7,669 nucleotides of DNA from Mycobacterium sp. GTDB taxonomy: Bacteria > Actinomycetota > Actinomycetes > Mycobacteriales > Mycobacteriaceae. Made by a program: the position numbers and the translations under genes. The first letter of the stretch is position 1. Each line of letters starts with the position of its first letter. The notes under the pieces were generated by a model. That model was not told where the DNA came from and searched no databases. It saw only the letters and a program-made list of their open reading frames with translations. Positions 1-6,464 of the stretch are shown here, one piece after another. Location of the stretch: contig JAHBAP020000362.1 in assembly GCA_018500005.2 (NCBI GenBank), positions 1-7,669 of the forward strand. Reading direction: 5' to 3'.

Positions 1-416
1 CCCGGCGGCTTGGGCGGGTTCTTGATCGCCTCGCCCGGAATCGGCTGACCGATCACCGGGCGGCTGTAGAGCCGCCCCGTCTGGCCGAGGTTACGGGCCT
101 CGTTGCTGTCATTGCCCGGCACGGTGATCACCAGGTTGTCGCCGTCGATCACGACCTCGGAGCCCGACACGCCCAGGCCGTTGACGCGGGCGCTGATGAT
201 CTCCTGGGCCTGATTAAGCGCATCCCGGGTGGGCTTGGAGCCGTCCGGTGTGCGGGCGGTCAGCGTGACACGGGTGCCGCCCTGCAGGTCGATACCCAGC
301 TTTGGCTTGGCCTGCTTGTTGCCGGTGAGGAAGATCAGCAGGTAGACGCCGACCAACAAGACCAAAAACAGCGCCAGGTACCGGTACGGGTGCACCGGCG
401 ACTGTGACGATGCCAC
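1..416 (-). CDS. secD: Protein translocase subunit SecD, N-terminal part (cut by the window edge)
   Basis: SecD works with SecF and YajC as the accessory membrane complex that uses the proton-motive force to help proteins through the SecYEG channel. The visible 138 residues begin [17 protein letters not shown]. They contain the first transmembrane helix (about residues 13-30), the conserved DLQGG motif at 43-47, and the start of the large extracytoplasmic P1 domain, ending in a proline-rich stretch typical of mycobacterial SecD. The remaining residues lie beyond position 1. The GTG start at 416 is well supported: an AGGAG lies 9 nt upstream, and an in-frame TAG four codons upstream leaves no earlier start. 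It follows yajC on the same strand after 89 bp, the usual yajC-secD-secF order, so secF is expected next outside the window. The match to mycobacterial SecD is close; identity is nearly certain. Confidence 0.97.
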   Translation of the reverse strand, partial: MASSQSPVHPYRYLALFLVLLVGVYLLIFLTGNKQAKPKLGIDLQGGTRVTLTARTPDGSKPTRDALNQAQEIISARVNGLGVSGSEVVIDGDNLVITVPGNDSNEARNLGQTGRLYSRPVIGQPIPGEAIKNPPKPP

Positions 417-424
417 GTGTCGAT

Positions 425-430
425 TCTCCT
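425..430 (-). promoter_or_regulatory. Ribosome binding site of secD
   Basis: AGGAGA on the minus strand (AGGAG at 430-426), 9 nt before the GTG at 416. It decides the secD start, because a TAG stop in the same frame lies immediately upstream of it. Confidence 0.85.
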
Positions 431-505
431 AAGTCAATGCGGGCCATACGCAACCCGCGCGCGCGGTCAGTCCACGCGCCCCCGCAAAGGGTACGGGGAA
501 GGTGG

Positions 506-820
506 TCAGTCTCTGGTGAGGCGGTCCGCGTCGCTGTCGGTCAGGTCTGTTGCCGACAGGGCGGGCTCGACGCGGTCACGGATGGCCAACTTGGTCCAGT
601 TGGTGACCACACCGGGGGCGATCTCGATGTCCACCGCATCGTCGGTCAGGCCGGTGATGGTGCCGTACAGACCCGACGTGGTCTGCACCCGGTCTCCGAC
701 ACGAAGCGATTCGTGCAGATCGATGGTGGCCTGCATGGCCTTGCGCTGACGACGCGAGGCGAAGAACATGAAAGCCCCCATGATGATGATCAGGGGCAGA
801 AAGCTCACGAGTGATTCCAT
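506..820 (-). CDS. yajC: Preprotein translocase subunit YajC
   Basis: YajC is a small single-pass membrane protein that associates with SecDF at the Sec translocon. The 104-residue product has one N-terminal transmembrane helix (about residues 4-21). A basic stop-transfer segment, SRRQRKAM, follows at 22-29. After it comes the cytoplasmic YajC domain, with the family hallmark VGDRVQTTSGLYGTI at 41-55 and a closing INW-like segment, VVTNWTKLAI, at 71-80. The acidic C-terminal tail is normal for actinobacteria. The ATG at 820 has no Shine-Dalgarno sequence. A -10-like CACACT ends 7 nt before it, so a leaderless transcript is possible but unproven. It lies 89 bp upstream of secD on the same strand and is divergent from the nitroreductase gene, with 40 bp between the starts. 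Confidence 0.96.
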   Translation of the reverse strand: MESLVSFLPLIIIMGAFMFFASRRQRKAMQATIDLHESLRVGDRVQTTSGLYGTITGLTDDAVDIEIAPGVVTNWTKLAIRDRVEPALSATDLTDSDADRLTRD

Positions 821-841
821 GGCAGCCAGTGTGCCATTCGC

Positions 842-849
842 CCACGTGG
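842..849. promoter_or_regulatory. Perfect 8-bp palindrome in the yajC / nitroreductase divergent gap
   Basis: CCACGTGG sits in the 40-bp gap between the two divergent starts, where promoters of both genes must overlap or lie very near. It could be half of a regulator site, but 8-bp palindromes are common in GC-rich DNA and I see no second copy in the gap. Confidence 0.2.
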
Positions 850-860
850 TGCCCTAAGCC

Positions 861-1568
861 GTGGCCCAGAATGGCCTCGTGGACCTCATCGAAGCTCTGC
901 GCAGCACCGGCGCGGTGCGCGAGTTCACCGCCGAACCCGTAGCCGACGGGGTGGTGGCCCGGATTCTCGACACCGCCCGGTTCGCGCCCAGCGGGGCCAA
1001 TGCCCAGGCCTGGCACGTCATCGTGGTGAAAGACCAGGCAGTTCGTCGCCGGCTGCGCGATCTGTACCTACCCGGATGGCGCGATTACCTGGCGATGGGC
1101 GCGGCCGGCCTACGACCCTGGGCACCCACCAACGATCGGACCGCCGAGGCTGCCGCGCTGCAGACGGTGTCCCCCGAGATCGCCGCCGCCGCCCGGCAGG
1201 GATTCGCGGCATCCTTCGACCGGGCACCGGTGCTGCTGGTGGTATTCGCCGACCTTGCGGCGCTGGCCGCCGTCGACCGCGACGCCGACCGGTACTCCTT
1301 CGCCGGCGGGGCCTCGATCTACCCCTTCGCCTGGAACATCCTGCTGGCGGCCCGCGCCGAAGGGCTTGGCGGTGTCCTGACGACGATGCTGATCCGGCAG
1401 GAGCAGGACGTCAAAGAACTGCTCGGCGCACCGCCGGACTGGGCGCTGGCCACCGTGATCGCACTCGGCCACCCGGTCCGCCCGCACCGGCGGCTTGGAC
1501 GTCGACCGGTGGCGTCGTTCACCACCGTCGACCGGGTCGACGGGCCGGCGTTCGACACCACCGAGTGA
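861..1568 (+). CDS. Nitroreductase-family FMN-dependent oxidoreductase
   Basis: The product should be a soluble flavoenzyme that reduces its substrate (nitro, quinone or related compounds) with NAD(P)H. The 235 residues show the family signatures. RSTGAVREF at 14-22 is the basic FMN-phosphate site, and PSGANAQAW at 43-51 is the loop contacting flavin. GGASIYPFAWNILLAARAEGLGG at about 149-171 is the central helix, and a basic cluster near 209-215 is usual just before the C-terminus. The insert at about 71-118 resembles mycobacterial homologues of the Rv3368c type. The GTG at 861 is the furthest upstream start, because an in-frame TAA lies two codons earlier. GTG at 879 would fit the usual family N-terminus better, and neither start has a good ribosome binding site. 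As I recall, M. tuberculosis has no such gene between yajC and gabT, so it looks lineage-specific. Substrate unknown. Confidence 0.88.
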   Translation: MAQNGLVDLIEALRSTGAVREFTAEPVADGVVARILDTARFAPSGANAQAWHVIVVKDQAVRRRLRDLYLPGWRDYLAMGAAGLRPWAPTNDRTAEAAALQTVSPEIAAAARQGFAASFDRAPVLLVVFADLAALAAVDRDADRYSFAGGASIYPFAWNILLAARAEGLGGVLTTMLIRQEQDVKELLGAPPDWALATVIALGHPVRPHRRLGRRPVASFTTVDRVDGPAFDTTE

Positions 1569-1617
1569 GGAATCACGCACAACTCTTCTCGGGAAATGTC
1601 TGCGTGACGCCTCACTC
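1563..1617. promoter_or_regulatory. Inverted pair of a 17-nt motif, candidate operator or hairpin, upstream of gabT
   Basis: The left copy (1563-1579) reads GAGTGAGGAATCACGCA. The right copy (1601-1617) reads TGCGTGACGCCTCACTC and is its reverse complement at 15 of 17 positions. Each copy contains its own palindrome GTGA-N4-TCAC (1565-1576 and 1604-1615), 39 bp apart start to start. The left copy overlaps the nitroreductase stop codon and the right one falls where the -35 of a gabT promoter would be. A dimeric repressor binding two sites would explain this. A transcript hairpin with a 21-nt loop that ends the nitroreductase message is the alternative, but no T-run follows. The spacer inside the palindrome is N4, shorter than the N6 of CRP-type sites. 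Confidence 0.5.
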
Positions 1618-1620
1618 AAC

Positions 1621-1652
1621 GCGGGCGACACGACTAGGCTCGTTTCACCCGC
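1621..1652. promoter_or_regulatory. Dyad over the putative gabT -10 element
   Basis: The arms at 1621-1633 (GCGGGCGACACGA) and 1640-1652 (TCGTTTCACCCGC) are complementary at 11 of 13 positions, with a 6-nt centre CTAGGC. The centre and first base of the right arm contain TAGGCT (1635-1640), which fits the mycobacterial housekeeping -10 pattern TANNNT. If that is the -10, transcription would begin near 1647 and the gabT leader would be about 50 nt. No clear -35 is visible. Either a regulator covers the -10, or the dyad is an RNA hairpin in a longer transcript. Confidence 0.4.
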
Positions 1653-1685
1653 ATTGGGTCCCCCTGTCCTGCGCTGAGCGCTATC

Positions 1686-1692
1686 GAGGAGA
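1686..1692 (+). promoter_or_regulatory. Ribosome binding site of gabT
   Basis: GAGGAGA ends 6 nt before the GTG at 1699 and is a strong Shine-Dalgarno match, which fixes the gabT start. An 11-bp palindrome, GCGCTGAGCGC, lies just upstream at 1671-1681; its significance is unclear. Confidence 0.85.
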
Positions 1693-1698
1693 ACACTC

Positions 1699-3039
1699 GT
1701 GAGCACCGTCGAACAGACCCGCAAACTGGTCACCGCCATCCCCGGTCCGAAGTCGATGGAGATGACCAAACGCCGGACCGCGGCGGTGAGCCGAGCAGTC
1801 GGAGTAACCATGCCGGTGTCCTGCGCCCGGGCCTTCGGCGGAATCATCGAGGACGTTGACGGCAACCGGCTCATCGATCTCGGCTCGGGAATCGCGGTGA
1901 CCACGATCGGCAACTCCTCGCCGCGGGTCGTCGACGCCGTTCGCGAACAGGTCGCCGATTTCACCCACACCTGCTTCATGGTGACTCCCTACGAGGAGTA
2001 CATCGCCGTCGCCGAGCACCTCAACCGGCTCACCCCCGGCTCCCACGAGAAGCGCAGCGCGCTGTTCAATTCCGGGGCCGAAGCGGTCGAGAACGCGATC
2101 AAGATCGCCCGCGCCTACACCAAGCGCGACGCCGTGGTCGCTTTCGACCACGCCTATCACGGCCGCACCAACCTGACGATGGCTCTTACCGCCAAGTCGA
2201 TGCCCTACAAGAGCGGCTTCGGGCCATTCGCGCCGGAGATCTACCGGGCGCCGATGTCCTACCCCTATCGCGACGGCCTCATCAACAAGGAGTGGGGCAC
2301 CAACGGGGAACTGGCCGCGGAGCGAGCCTTGACCGTCATCGACAAGCAGATCGGTGCCGCCAACCTCGCCGCCATCATCATCGAACCGGTCCAGGGTGAG
2401 GGCGGATTCATCGTCCCCGCACCGGGATTCCTGCTCGCGTTGCGGGCCTGGTGCACCGACAACAACGTCGTCTTCATCGCCGACGAGGTGCAGAGCGGTT
2501 TCGGTCGCACCGGTCAGATGTTCGCCTGCGAGGACGAGGGCATCGTGCCGGATCTGATCGTGACAGCCAAGGGCATCGCCGACGGCCTGCCACTGTCGGC
2601 CGTCACCGGCCGTGCCGAGATCATGGATGCCCCGCACGTCAGCGGCCTGGGCGGCACCTACGGCGGCAACCCGGTGGCCTGCGCCGCGGCGCTTGCGACC
2701 ATCGAGACCCTTGAGTTGGACGGCATGCTGGACCGGGCCAAGCAGATCGAGCGGCTGATGAAGGACAAACTCCACCGCATCCAGGCCGACGACGACCGCA
2801 TCGGCGACGTCCGCGGCCGGGGCGCGATGATCGCCGTGGAACTGGTGAAATCCGGCACCGCAGAACCCGATCCGGAGCTCACCAAGGCATTGTGCAGCGC
2901 CGCCCACGCTCAGGGCGTGATCGTCCTCAGTTGCGGAACGTTCGGCAACATCCTGCGGTTCCTGCCGCCGTTGTCGATCAGCGACGAACTCCTCACCGAA
3001 GGCCTCGACGTACTCGCTGACGTACTCAGGTCGCTGTAG
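1699..3039 (+). CDS. gabT: 4-aminobutyrate--2-oxoglutarate aminotransferase
   Basis: This PLP enzyme transfers the amino group of GABA to 2-oxoglutarate, giving succinate semialdehyde and glutamate, which feeds GABA nitrogen and carbon into the TCA cycle. The 446-residue product is a full-length class-III (fold type I) aminotransferase. SGAEAVENA at 125-133 lies in the cofactor phosphate loop, and HAYHGRT at 151-157 carries the arginine equivalent to E. coli Arg141. EPVQGEGG spans 229-236, and ADEVQSGFGRTG at 261-272 holds the Asp that pairs with the pyridine nitrogen. TAKGIADGLPL follows, with the PLP lysine at K291. GNILRFLPPL at 416-425 has the carboxylate-binding arginine R420. All catalytic residues are present. 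The GTG start has a strong ribosome binding site. It converges with the DUF1304 gene 20 bp downstream. Dyads in the 130 bp upstream suggest specific regulation. Confidence 0.96.
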   Translation: MSTVEQTRKLVTAIPGPKSMEMTKRRTAAVSRAVGVTMPVSCARAFGGIIEDVDGNRLIDLGSGIAVTTIGNSSPRVVDAVREQVADFTHTCFMVTPYEEYIAVAEHLNRLTPGSHEKRSALFNSGAEAVENAIKIARAYTKRDAVVAFDHAYHGRTNLTMALTAKSMPYKSGFGPFAPEIYRAPMSYPYRDGLINKEWGTNGELAAERALTVIDKQIGAANLAAIIIEPVQGEGGFIVPAPGFLLALRAWCTDNNVVFIADEVQSGFGRTGQMFACEDEGIVPDLIVTAKGIADGLPLSAVTGRAEIMDAPHVSGLGGTYGGNPVACAAALATIETLELDGMLDRAKQIERLMKDKLHRIQADDDRIGDVRGRGAMIAVELVKSGTAEPDPELTKALCSAAHAQGVIVLSCGTFGNILRFLPPLSISDELLTEGLDVLADVLRSL

Positions 3040-3058
3040 GCCGATCTGAATCAGCGGC
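3040..3058. terminator. Possible weak bidirectional hairpin between convergent genes
   Basis: GCCGATCTGAATCAGCGGC fills nearly all of the 20-bp gap between the gabT and DUF1304 stops. GCCG pairs with CGGC, and CTGA with TCAG, around a bulge and a very tight centre. No T-run follows on either strand, so it is at best a weak terminator. It is listed because nothing else in this gap could end the two converging transcripts. Confidence 0.25.
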
Positions 3059-3059
3059 T

Positions 3060-3443
3060 CTAACGCAAGCCGGCCGCCACCAGAACCACGGCGATGAGTG
3101 GCAGCGCGCCCTGGGTGATCGCGGCCCGGGCTTTATCCGGTGACGACGCCAACAGGACCAGTGCCGCAGCCAGCATCGAGCCGACGCCGGCCAGAACCAG
3201 CGCAGCTCCGACACCGCGGTGCCCGAGGGCGACCATCGCGATCCCCACAGCTGTCACCACCGCCAGGAACAGGTTGTAGAAGCCCTGGTTGAAGGCCAGC
3301 AACTTGGTGGTCTCGGCCTCCTCTGGGGTTGTGCCGAAAGCCGCCCGGGTGCGCGGAGCGGTCCATCTGAAGGACTCCAGCACGAAGATGTAGACGTGCA
3401 GTACGGCGGCAAGTGCCGCGAAAACCAATCCGATGGTCATCAT
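3060..3443 (-). CDS. DUF1304-type small integral membrane protein
   Basis: The 127-residue protein has about four transmembrane helices (roughly 3-24, 52-72, 78-100 and 110-126). It carries the pattern I associate with the DUF1304 family: LHVYIFVLESFRW at 15-27 at the end of helix 1, and FNQGFYNLFLA at 51-61 at the start of helix 2. The family's function is unknown to me, so I assign none. The polar His16, Glu23 and Asn52 in or next to the membrane are the obvious conserved candidates. It begins ATGATG. The first ATG is preferred because AGGAG lies 7 nt before it, and that site overlaps the stop of the upstream permease gene, so translation of the two is probably coupled. It is the last gene of the leftward run and converges on gabT. 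Confidence 0.85.
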   Translation of the reverse strand: MMTIGLVFAALAAVLHVYIFVLESFRWTAPRTRAAFGTTPEEAETTKLLAFNQGFYNLFLAVVTAVGIAMVALGHRGVGAALVLAGVGSMLAAALVLLASSPDKARAAITQGALPLIAVVLVAAGLR

Positions 3444-3450
3444 CAGGTAT

Positions 3451-3455
3451 CTCCT
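3451..3455 (-). promoter_or_regulatory. Ribosome binding site overlapping the permease stop codon
   Basis: On the minus strand TAGGAG combines the permease stop TAG (3456-3454) with AGGAG (3455-3451), 7 nt before the DUF1304 gene's ATG. A ribosome ending the permease therefore sits on the next gene's initiation site. Confidence 0.8.
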
Positions 3456-4797
3456 ATTCGACTTCGATGTCCATTACCGGCGTCGGCCGGCGGAAACCGC
3501 GGGTGACTGCGACCAGCCACAGGAATCCAGCTGCCAGCCAAACGATCCCGACCTTCAGCGTGGGGCCGGAAAGACTGGTCCACAACCACACCGTCAGCAC
3601 GAACCCGATCAACGGCAGAACCAGATTGCGCAGCGGTGACCGCTCGCCCGAGTCGATGAAATAGTGCTTGACGACCGACAGGTTCACCACCGAAAACGCC
3701 ACCAGCGCACCGAAACTGACGATTGAGGCCAGCGTTGCGAGGTCGATGACGACCGCCAGCAGAGATACCAGGCTCACCAGCAGGATCGCATATACCGGGG
3801 TGCTGAACCGCGGCGAGAGATGACCGAAGAACGGCCGCGGCAGGATGCGGTCGCGGCCCATCGCGAAGAGAACCCGCGCCACTGAGGCCTGCGAGGTCAA
3901 CGCCGATCCGAGCGCCCCTGCAACGTAGGCCGAGGTGAAGAAGGTATCGAGGAATCTGCCTCCGGCCGTTCGCATCACATCCAACGCGCCGGAGTCGACG
4001 TCAGTGAACGCGTGCGCGGGGAAGACCAGATGCGAGAGATAGGACAGGACGATGAACAGGACCCCGGAGGCGACCGTGGCGATGACGATGGCGCGCGGCA
4101 CATTGCGGGTCGGATCGTTGGCTTCCTCCGCAAGTGTCGAGACGGCATCGAAACCTAGGAACGACAGGCACAGCACTGCTGCCCCGGCCAGGACCGCTCC
4201 GGTTCCGACGGCGCTGCCGTCACCGCGAAGGGGCGCGGTGAAGTTGACGTCGCCATTGCCGGAGATCGTGGCGATCGCCATCGCGATGAACGTGACGATG
4301 AAGATGGTCTGTATCGCGATGATGAGGAAGTTCGCCCGGGCCACCGAGACGATCCCGACGACGTTCAGCACGGTGACGATCGCGATCGCCGCGACGATGA
4401 ACATCCACGCCGGCACCGAGGGGAAAGCGGCTTCCAGGTAGATGCCGACGACCAGATAGTTCAGCATCGGCAGGAACAGATAGTCCAGCAGCAGCGACCA
4501 TCCGGCCAGGAATCCCAACGGGGCCCCGAAGGTCTTCTGGGTGTAGGTGTAGGCCGACCCGGCGACCGGGAACGCCACCGACATACGGGCGTAGGACAGC
4601 GCGGTGAAGAACATCGCGATCAGGGTCAGGGCATAGGCGACCGGAAGCCTGCCGCCGGTCATCTGGGTGACGATCCCGTAGGTCGTGAAAACCGTGAGCG
4701 GGACGATGTAGACCATGCCGAACAACACCAGCGACGGCAGCCCGAGCGCGCGTTTGAGATGGCCCGGGTGCTGGTTGGTGGGTGGCGGGACGGTCAT
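3454..4797 (-). CDS. APC-superfamily permease resembling the putrescine importer PuuP
   Basis: A 447-residue secondary transporter with 12 predicted transmembrane helices, roughly at 22-44, 52-75, 92-112, 128-150, 155-178, 199-219, 235-257, 284-305, 335-353, 357-378, 391-409 and 414-431. The glycine-rich break of helix 1 and AGSAYTY at 79-85 are APC-fold features. Several stretches closely resemble E. coli PuuP as I recall it: LLLDYLFLPMLN at 102-113, LSFLGFDAVSTLAEE at 211-225 and SFGALVAFSVVNLSV at 361-375. Import of putrescine or a related amine/amino acid by proton symport is therefore the best guess. Substrate is inference. The ATG has only a weak GAAAG upstream. It starts 21 bp after the amidohydrolase stop and its own stop overlaps the next gene's ribosome binding site, so it is inside an operon. 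Its nearness to gabT, which acts on a putrescine breakdown product, supports the guess. Confidence 0.9.
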   Translation of the reverse strand: MTVPPPTNQHPGHLKRALGLPSLVLFGMVYIVPLTVFTTYGIVTQMTGGRLPVAYALTLIAMFFTALSYARMSVAFPVAGSAYTYTQKTFGAPLGFLAGWSLLLDYLFLPMLNYLVVGIYLEAAFPSVPAWMFIVAAIAIVTVLNVVGIVSVARANFLIIAIQTIFIVTFIAMAIATISGNGDVNFTAPLRGDGSAVGTGAVLAGAAVLCLSFLGFDAVSTLAEEANDPTRNVPRAIVIATVASGVLFIVLSYLSHLVFPAHAFTDVDSGALDVMRTAGGRFLDTFFTSAYVAGALGSALTSQASVARVLFAMGRDRILPRPFFGHLSPRFSTPVYAILLVSLVSLLAVVIDLATLASIVSFGALVAFSVVNLSVVKHYFIDSGERSPLRNLVLPLIGFVLTVWLWTSLSGPTLKVGIVWLAAGFLWLVAVTRGFRRPTPVMDIEVE

Positions 4798-4818
4798 GGA
4801 CGGCGCTTTCGGTCAGAG

Positions 4819-6447
4819 TCAGTCAAGGGCCCGATAGGCCGGTTGCCCGTTGAGATAGGTTGCCCGGACAGCGATCCCGGGCAGTTCCAGCGGTGGGGTG
4901 GCTCGCGGATCGCGGTCGAGCCAGACCAGATCTGCGGCGGCGCCGACGACGATCGCGCCCCATTCCCCATCGGCGAAAGCCTGATGGGCCACCCCGGCGG
5001 TATATGCGCGCAGTGCGCTCCCGATCGGCAGGATCTCCTCGGGCGTCCACCCGCCGGGCGGGTCGCCGTCGGACGTCCGCCGCGAGACACCCACCGCGAT
5101 ACCTTCCAGGGGCCGCCCCGAAGACACCGGCCAATCCGAGCCGTGGGCAAGCGGCGCACCGGAATCCACCAGCGTCGCCATCCGGTACTGCCGGTCGGCG
5201 CGCTGCCGGCCGAGCCGTGGAATGGTCAACACCGTCATCAACGCATCCATCTGCGCCCACAGCGGTTGCATGTTGGGGATAACGCCCAGTTCAGCGAACC
5301 GGGCGAGATCGACGTCATCCGCCAGTTGGACGTGGGCGATCACCGGACGGCGGTCACGCGGCCCGTTGTGCGTGATCACGTATTCGATTGCATCCAGCGC
5401 CTGCCGGACCGCGGCGTCGCCGATCGCGTGGATGTGGATCTGCAGGCCGAGTTCGTCGACCCGGCGGGCGGCTTCGGCCAGCGAGCCGCCCTCCCAGTTG
5501 CGCTGACCGTGGCTGTGCAGGCCGGAGCAGTACGGCTCGAGCAGAGCACCGGTCTCGTTCTCCACCACCCCGTCGGCGAAAAACTTGACGGTGTTCGCCG
5601 TCAGCAACCCCGATCCGGATTCCTGCACCAGACGACGCAACTCCGCGTACTGCCCGACCTGGCTGTCGAAATACCGGGGGTCGGCGTAGAAGGCGAGGTT
5701 GAACCGCATCCGCAGGGCGCCCTGCCTGGCGGCGGCCAGATAGGTCTGCACATCGCCGGGTTCGACCCAGGCGTCCTGCACCCAGGTCACACCGCCGGCC
5801 AGCAGGTAATCGGCCGCGGTTCCCAGCGCCGCGACCCGCACCGAGTCGTCCCGGGGCGGCATGACATTCATGACGAGGTCGACCGCGCCCCACTCACGCA
5901 GCGTTCCCAGCACCGAACCGTCCTCGCGGCGCGGGATCTCGCCGAGAACCGGTTCCGGGGTGTCGGCGGTGATGCCGGCGCGGCGCAGCGCTTCGCTGTT
6001 GCACCAAACCGTGTGGTAGTCCCAGGCGCGCAACACGACCGGCCGGTCCGGGACGGCTGCGTCGAGCCAACGGGCGTCGAACAGTCCGCCCGGGGCCAGG
6101 CTGCCGTCGTAGGAGGCGCCGACGATCCAGTCGGCCCCCGGATGCTGACGCGCGAATCCTCCTACCGCAGAGACGATTTCGTCAACGGAACTGCAGTTCC
6201 TCACCGCAGGACCGGCTGATTCCAGTCCGCCGTAGAGGGGATGCGCGTGCCCGTCGCCGAAGGATGGCATCAAGAAGCCGCCGTCGAGGTCGACGACGGA
6301 GACGTTAGGGATGGCCGTGGTGGTTTCAGCGGCCTCCCGCGCTTGATCGCCGGTGGCCCGGACCCGCCCGTCGGCGATCAGCAGGGCGTCGGTATCGGCC
6401 TGCCCGGTCCAGATCGTTCCCCCGACGAACAGCGTGGCCTCTGGCAC
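4819..6447 (-). CDS. Amidohydrolase family 3 (YtcJ-type) metal-dependent hydrolase
   Basis: The 542-residue product is a full-length member of the amidohydrolase superfamily, probably cytosolic, hydrolysing a C-N amide-type bond. An N-terminal beta domain (1-58) leads into the TIM barrel. Metal-site residues in order are GDGHAHP (H67, H69), VKFFADGVVE (K288), IHIHAIGDAAV (H338/H340), IAHVQLA (H372) and HGSDWPV (D438). The C-terminal ADLVWLDRDP (505-514) closes the beta domain. The long insertion after the first motif and the Lys in the barrel are typical of the YtcJ / N-substituted formamide deformylase group, but members act on varied substrates, so none is assigned. The start is GTG at 6447, 17 bp after the ruvB stop, with no Shine-Dalgarno and a -10-like element positioned for leaderless transcription. 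The permease follows 21 bp downstream, so its substrate may be what the permease brings in, or a precursor of it. Confidence 0.92.
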   Translation of the reverse strand: MPEATLFVGGTIWTGQADTDALLIADGRVRATGDQAREAAETTTAIPNVSVVDLDGGFLMPSFGDGHAHPLYGGLESAGPAVRNCSSVDEIVSAVGGFARQHPGADWIVGASYDGSLAPGGLFDARWLDAAVPDRPVVLRAWDYHTVWCNSEALRRAGITADTPEPVLGEIPRREDGSVLGTLREWGAVDLVMNVMPPRDDSVRVAALGTAADYLLAGGVTWVQDAWVEPGDVQTYLAAARQGALRMRFNLAFYADPRYFDSQVGQYAELRRLVQESGSGLLTANTVKFFADGVVENETGALLEPYCSGLHSHGQRNWEGGSLAEAARRVDELGLQIHIHAIGDAAVRQALDAIEYVITHNGPRDRRPVIAHVQLADDVDLARFAELGVIPNMQPLWAQMDALMTVLTIPRLGRQRADRQYRMATLVDSGAPLAHGSDWPVSSGRPLEGIAVGVSRRTSDGDPPGGWTPEEILPIGSALRAYTAGVAHQAFADGEWGAIVVGAAADLVWLDRDPRATPPLELPGIAVRATYLNGQPAYRALD

Positions 6448-6453
6448 GGGATC

Positions 6454-6459
6454 AACATA
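6454..6459 (-). promoter_or_regulatory. Candidate -10 for a leaderless amidohydrolase transcript
   Basis: TATGTT (6459-6454 on the minus strand) fits TANNNT and is preceded by G at -2, an extended -10 feature. Exactly six bases separate it from the GTG at 6447, so the transcription start would be the first base of the start codon. It lies in the 17-bp gap after ruvB and would let the amidohydrolase and its followers be expressed apart from ruvAB. No -35 match is seen. Confidence 0.45.
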
Positions 6460-6464
6460 TCCCG

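Noticed and set aside
455..466. CCGCGCGCGCGG alternating GC palindrome in the yajC-secD gap, considered as Z-DNA or an operator
   Set aside because: Runs like this arise easily by chance in such GC-rich DNA, and nothing else around it supports a function.
488..493. TACCCT on the minus strand as a -10 for a separate secD promoter
   Set aside because: It fits TANNNT, but the pattern is loose, there is no -35, and secD can be served by the yajC transcript.
1681..2907. A 408-codon open frame on the - strand, antisense to gabT
   Set aside because: GabT on the other strand has every catalytic motif. The antisense product has no family features and no convincing start signal.
4759..6219. A 486-codon open frame on the + strand, antisense to the amidohydrolase
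   Set aside because: It is rich in Arg, Gly, Pro and His with no recognisable domain and lies opposite a well-conserved enzyme. Long antisense frames are expected in GC-rich DNA.
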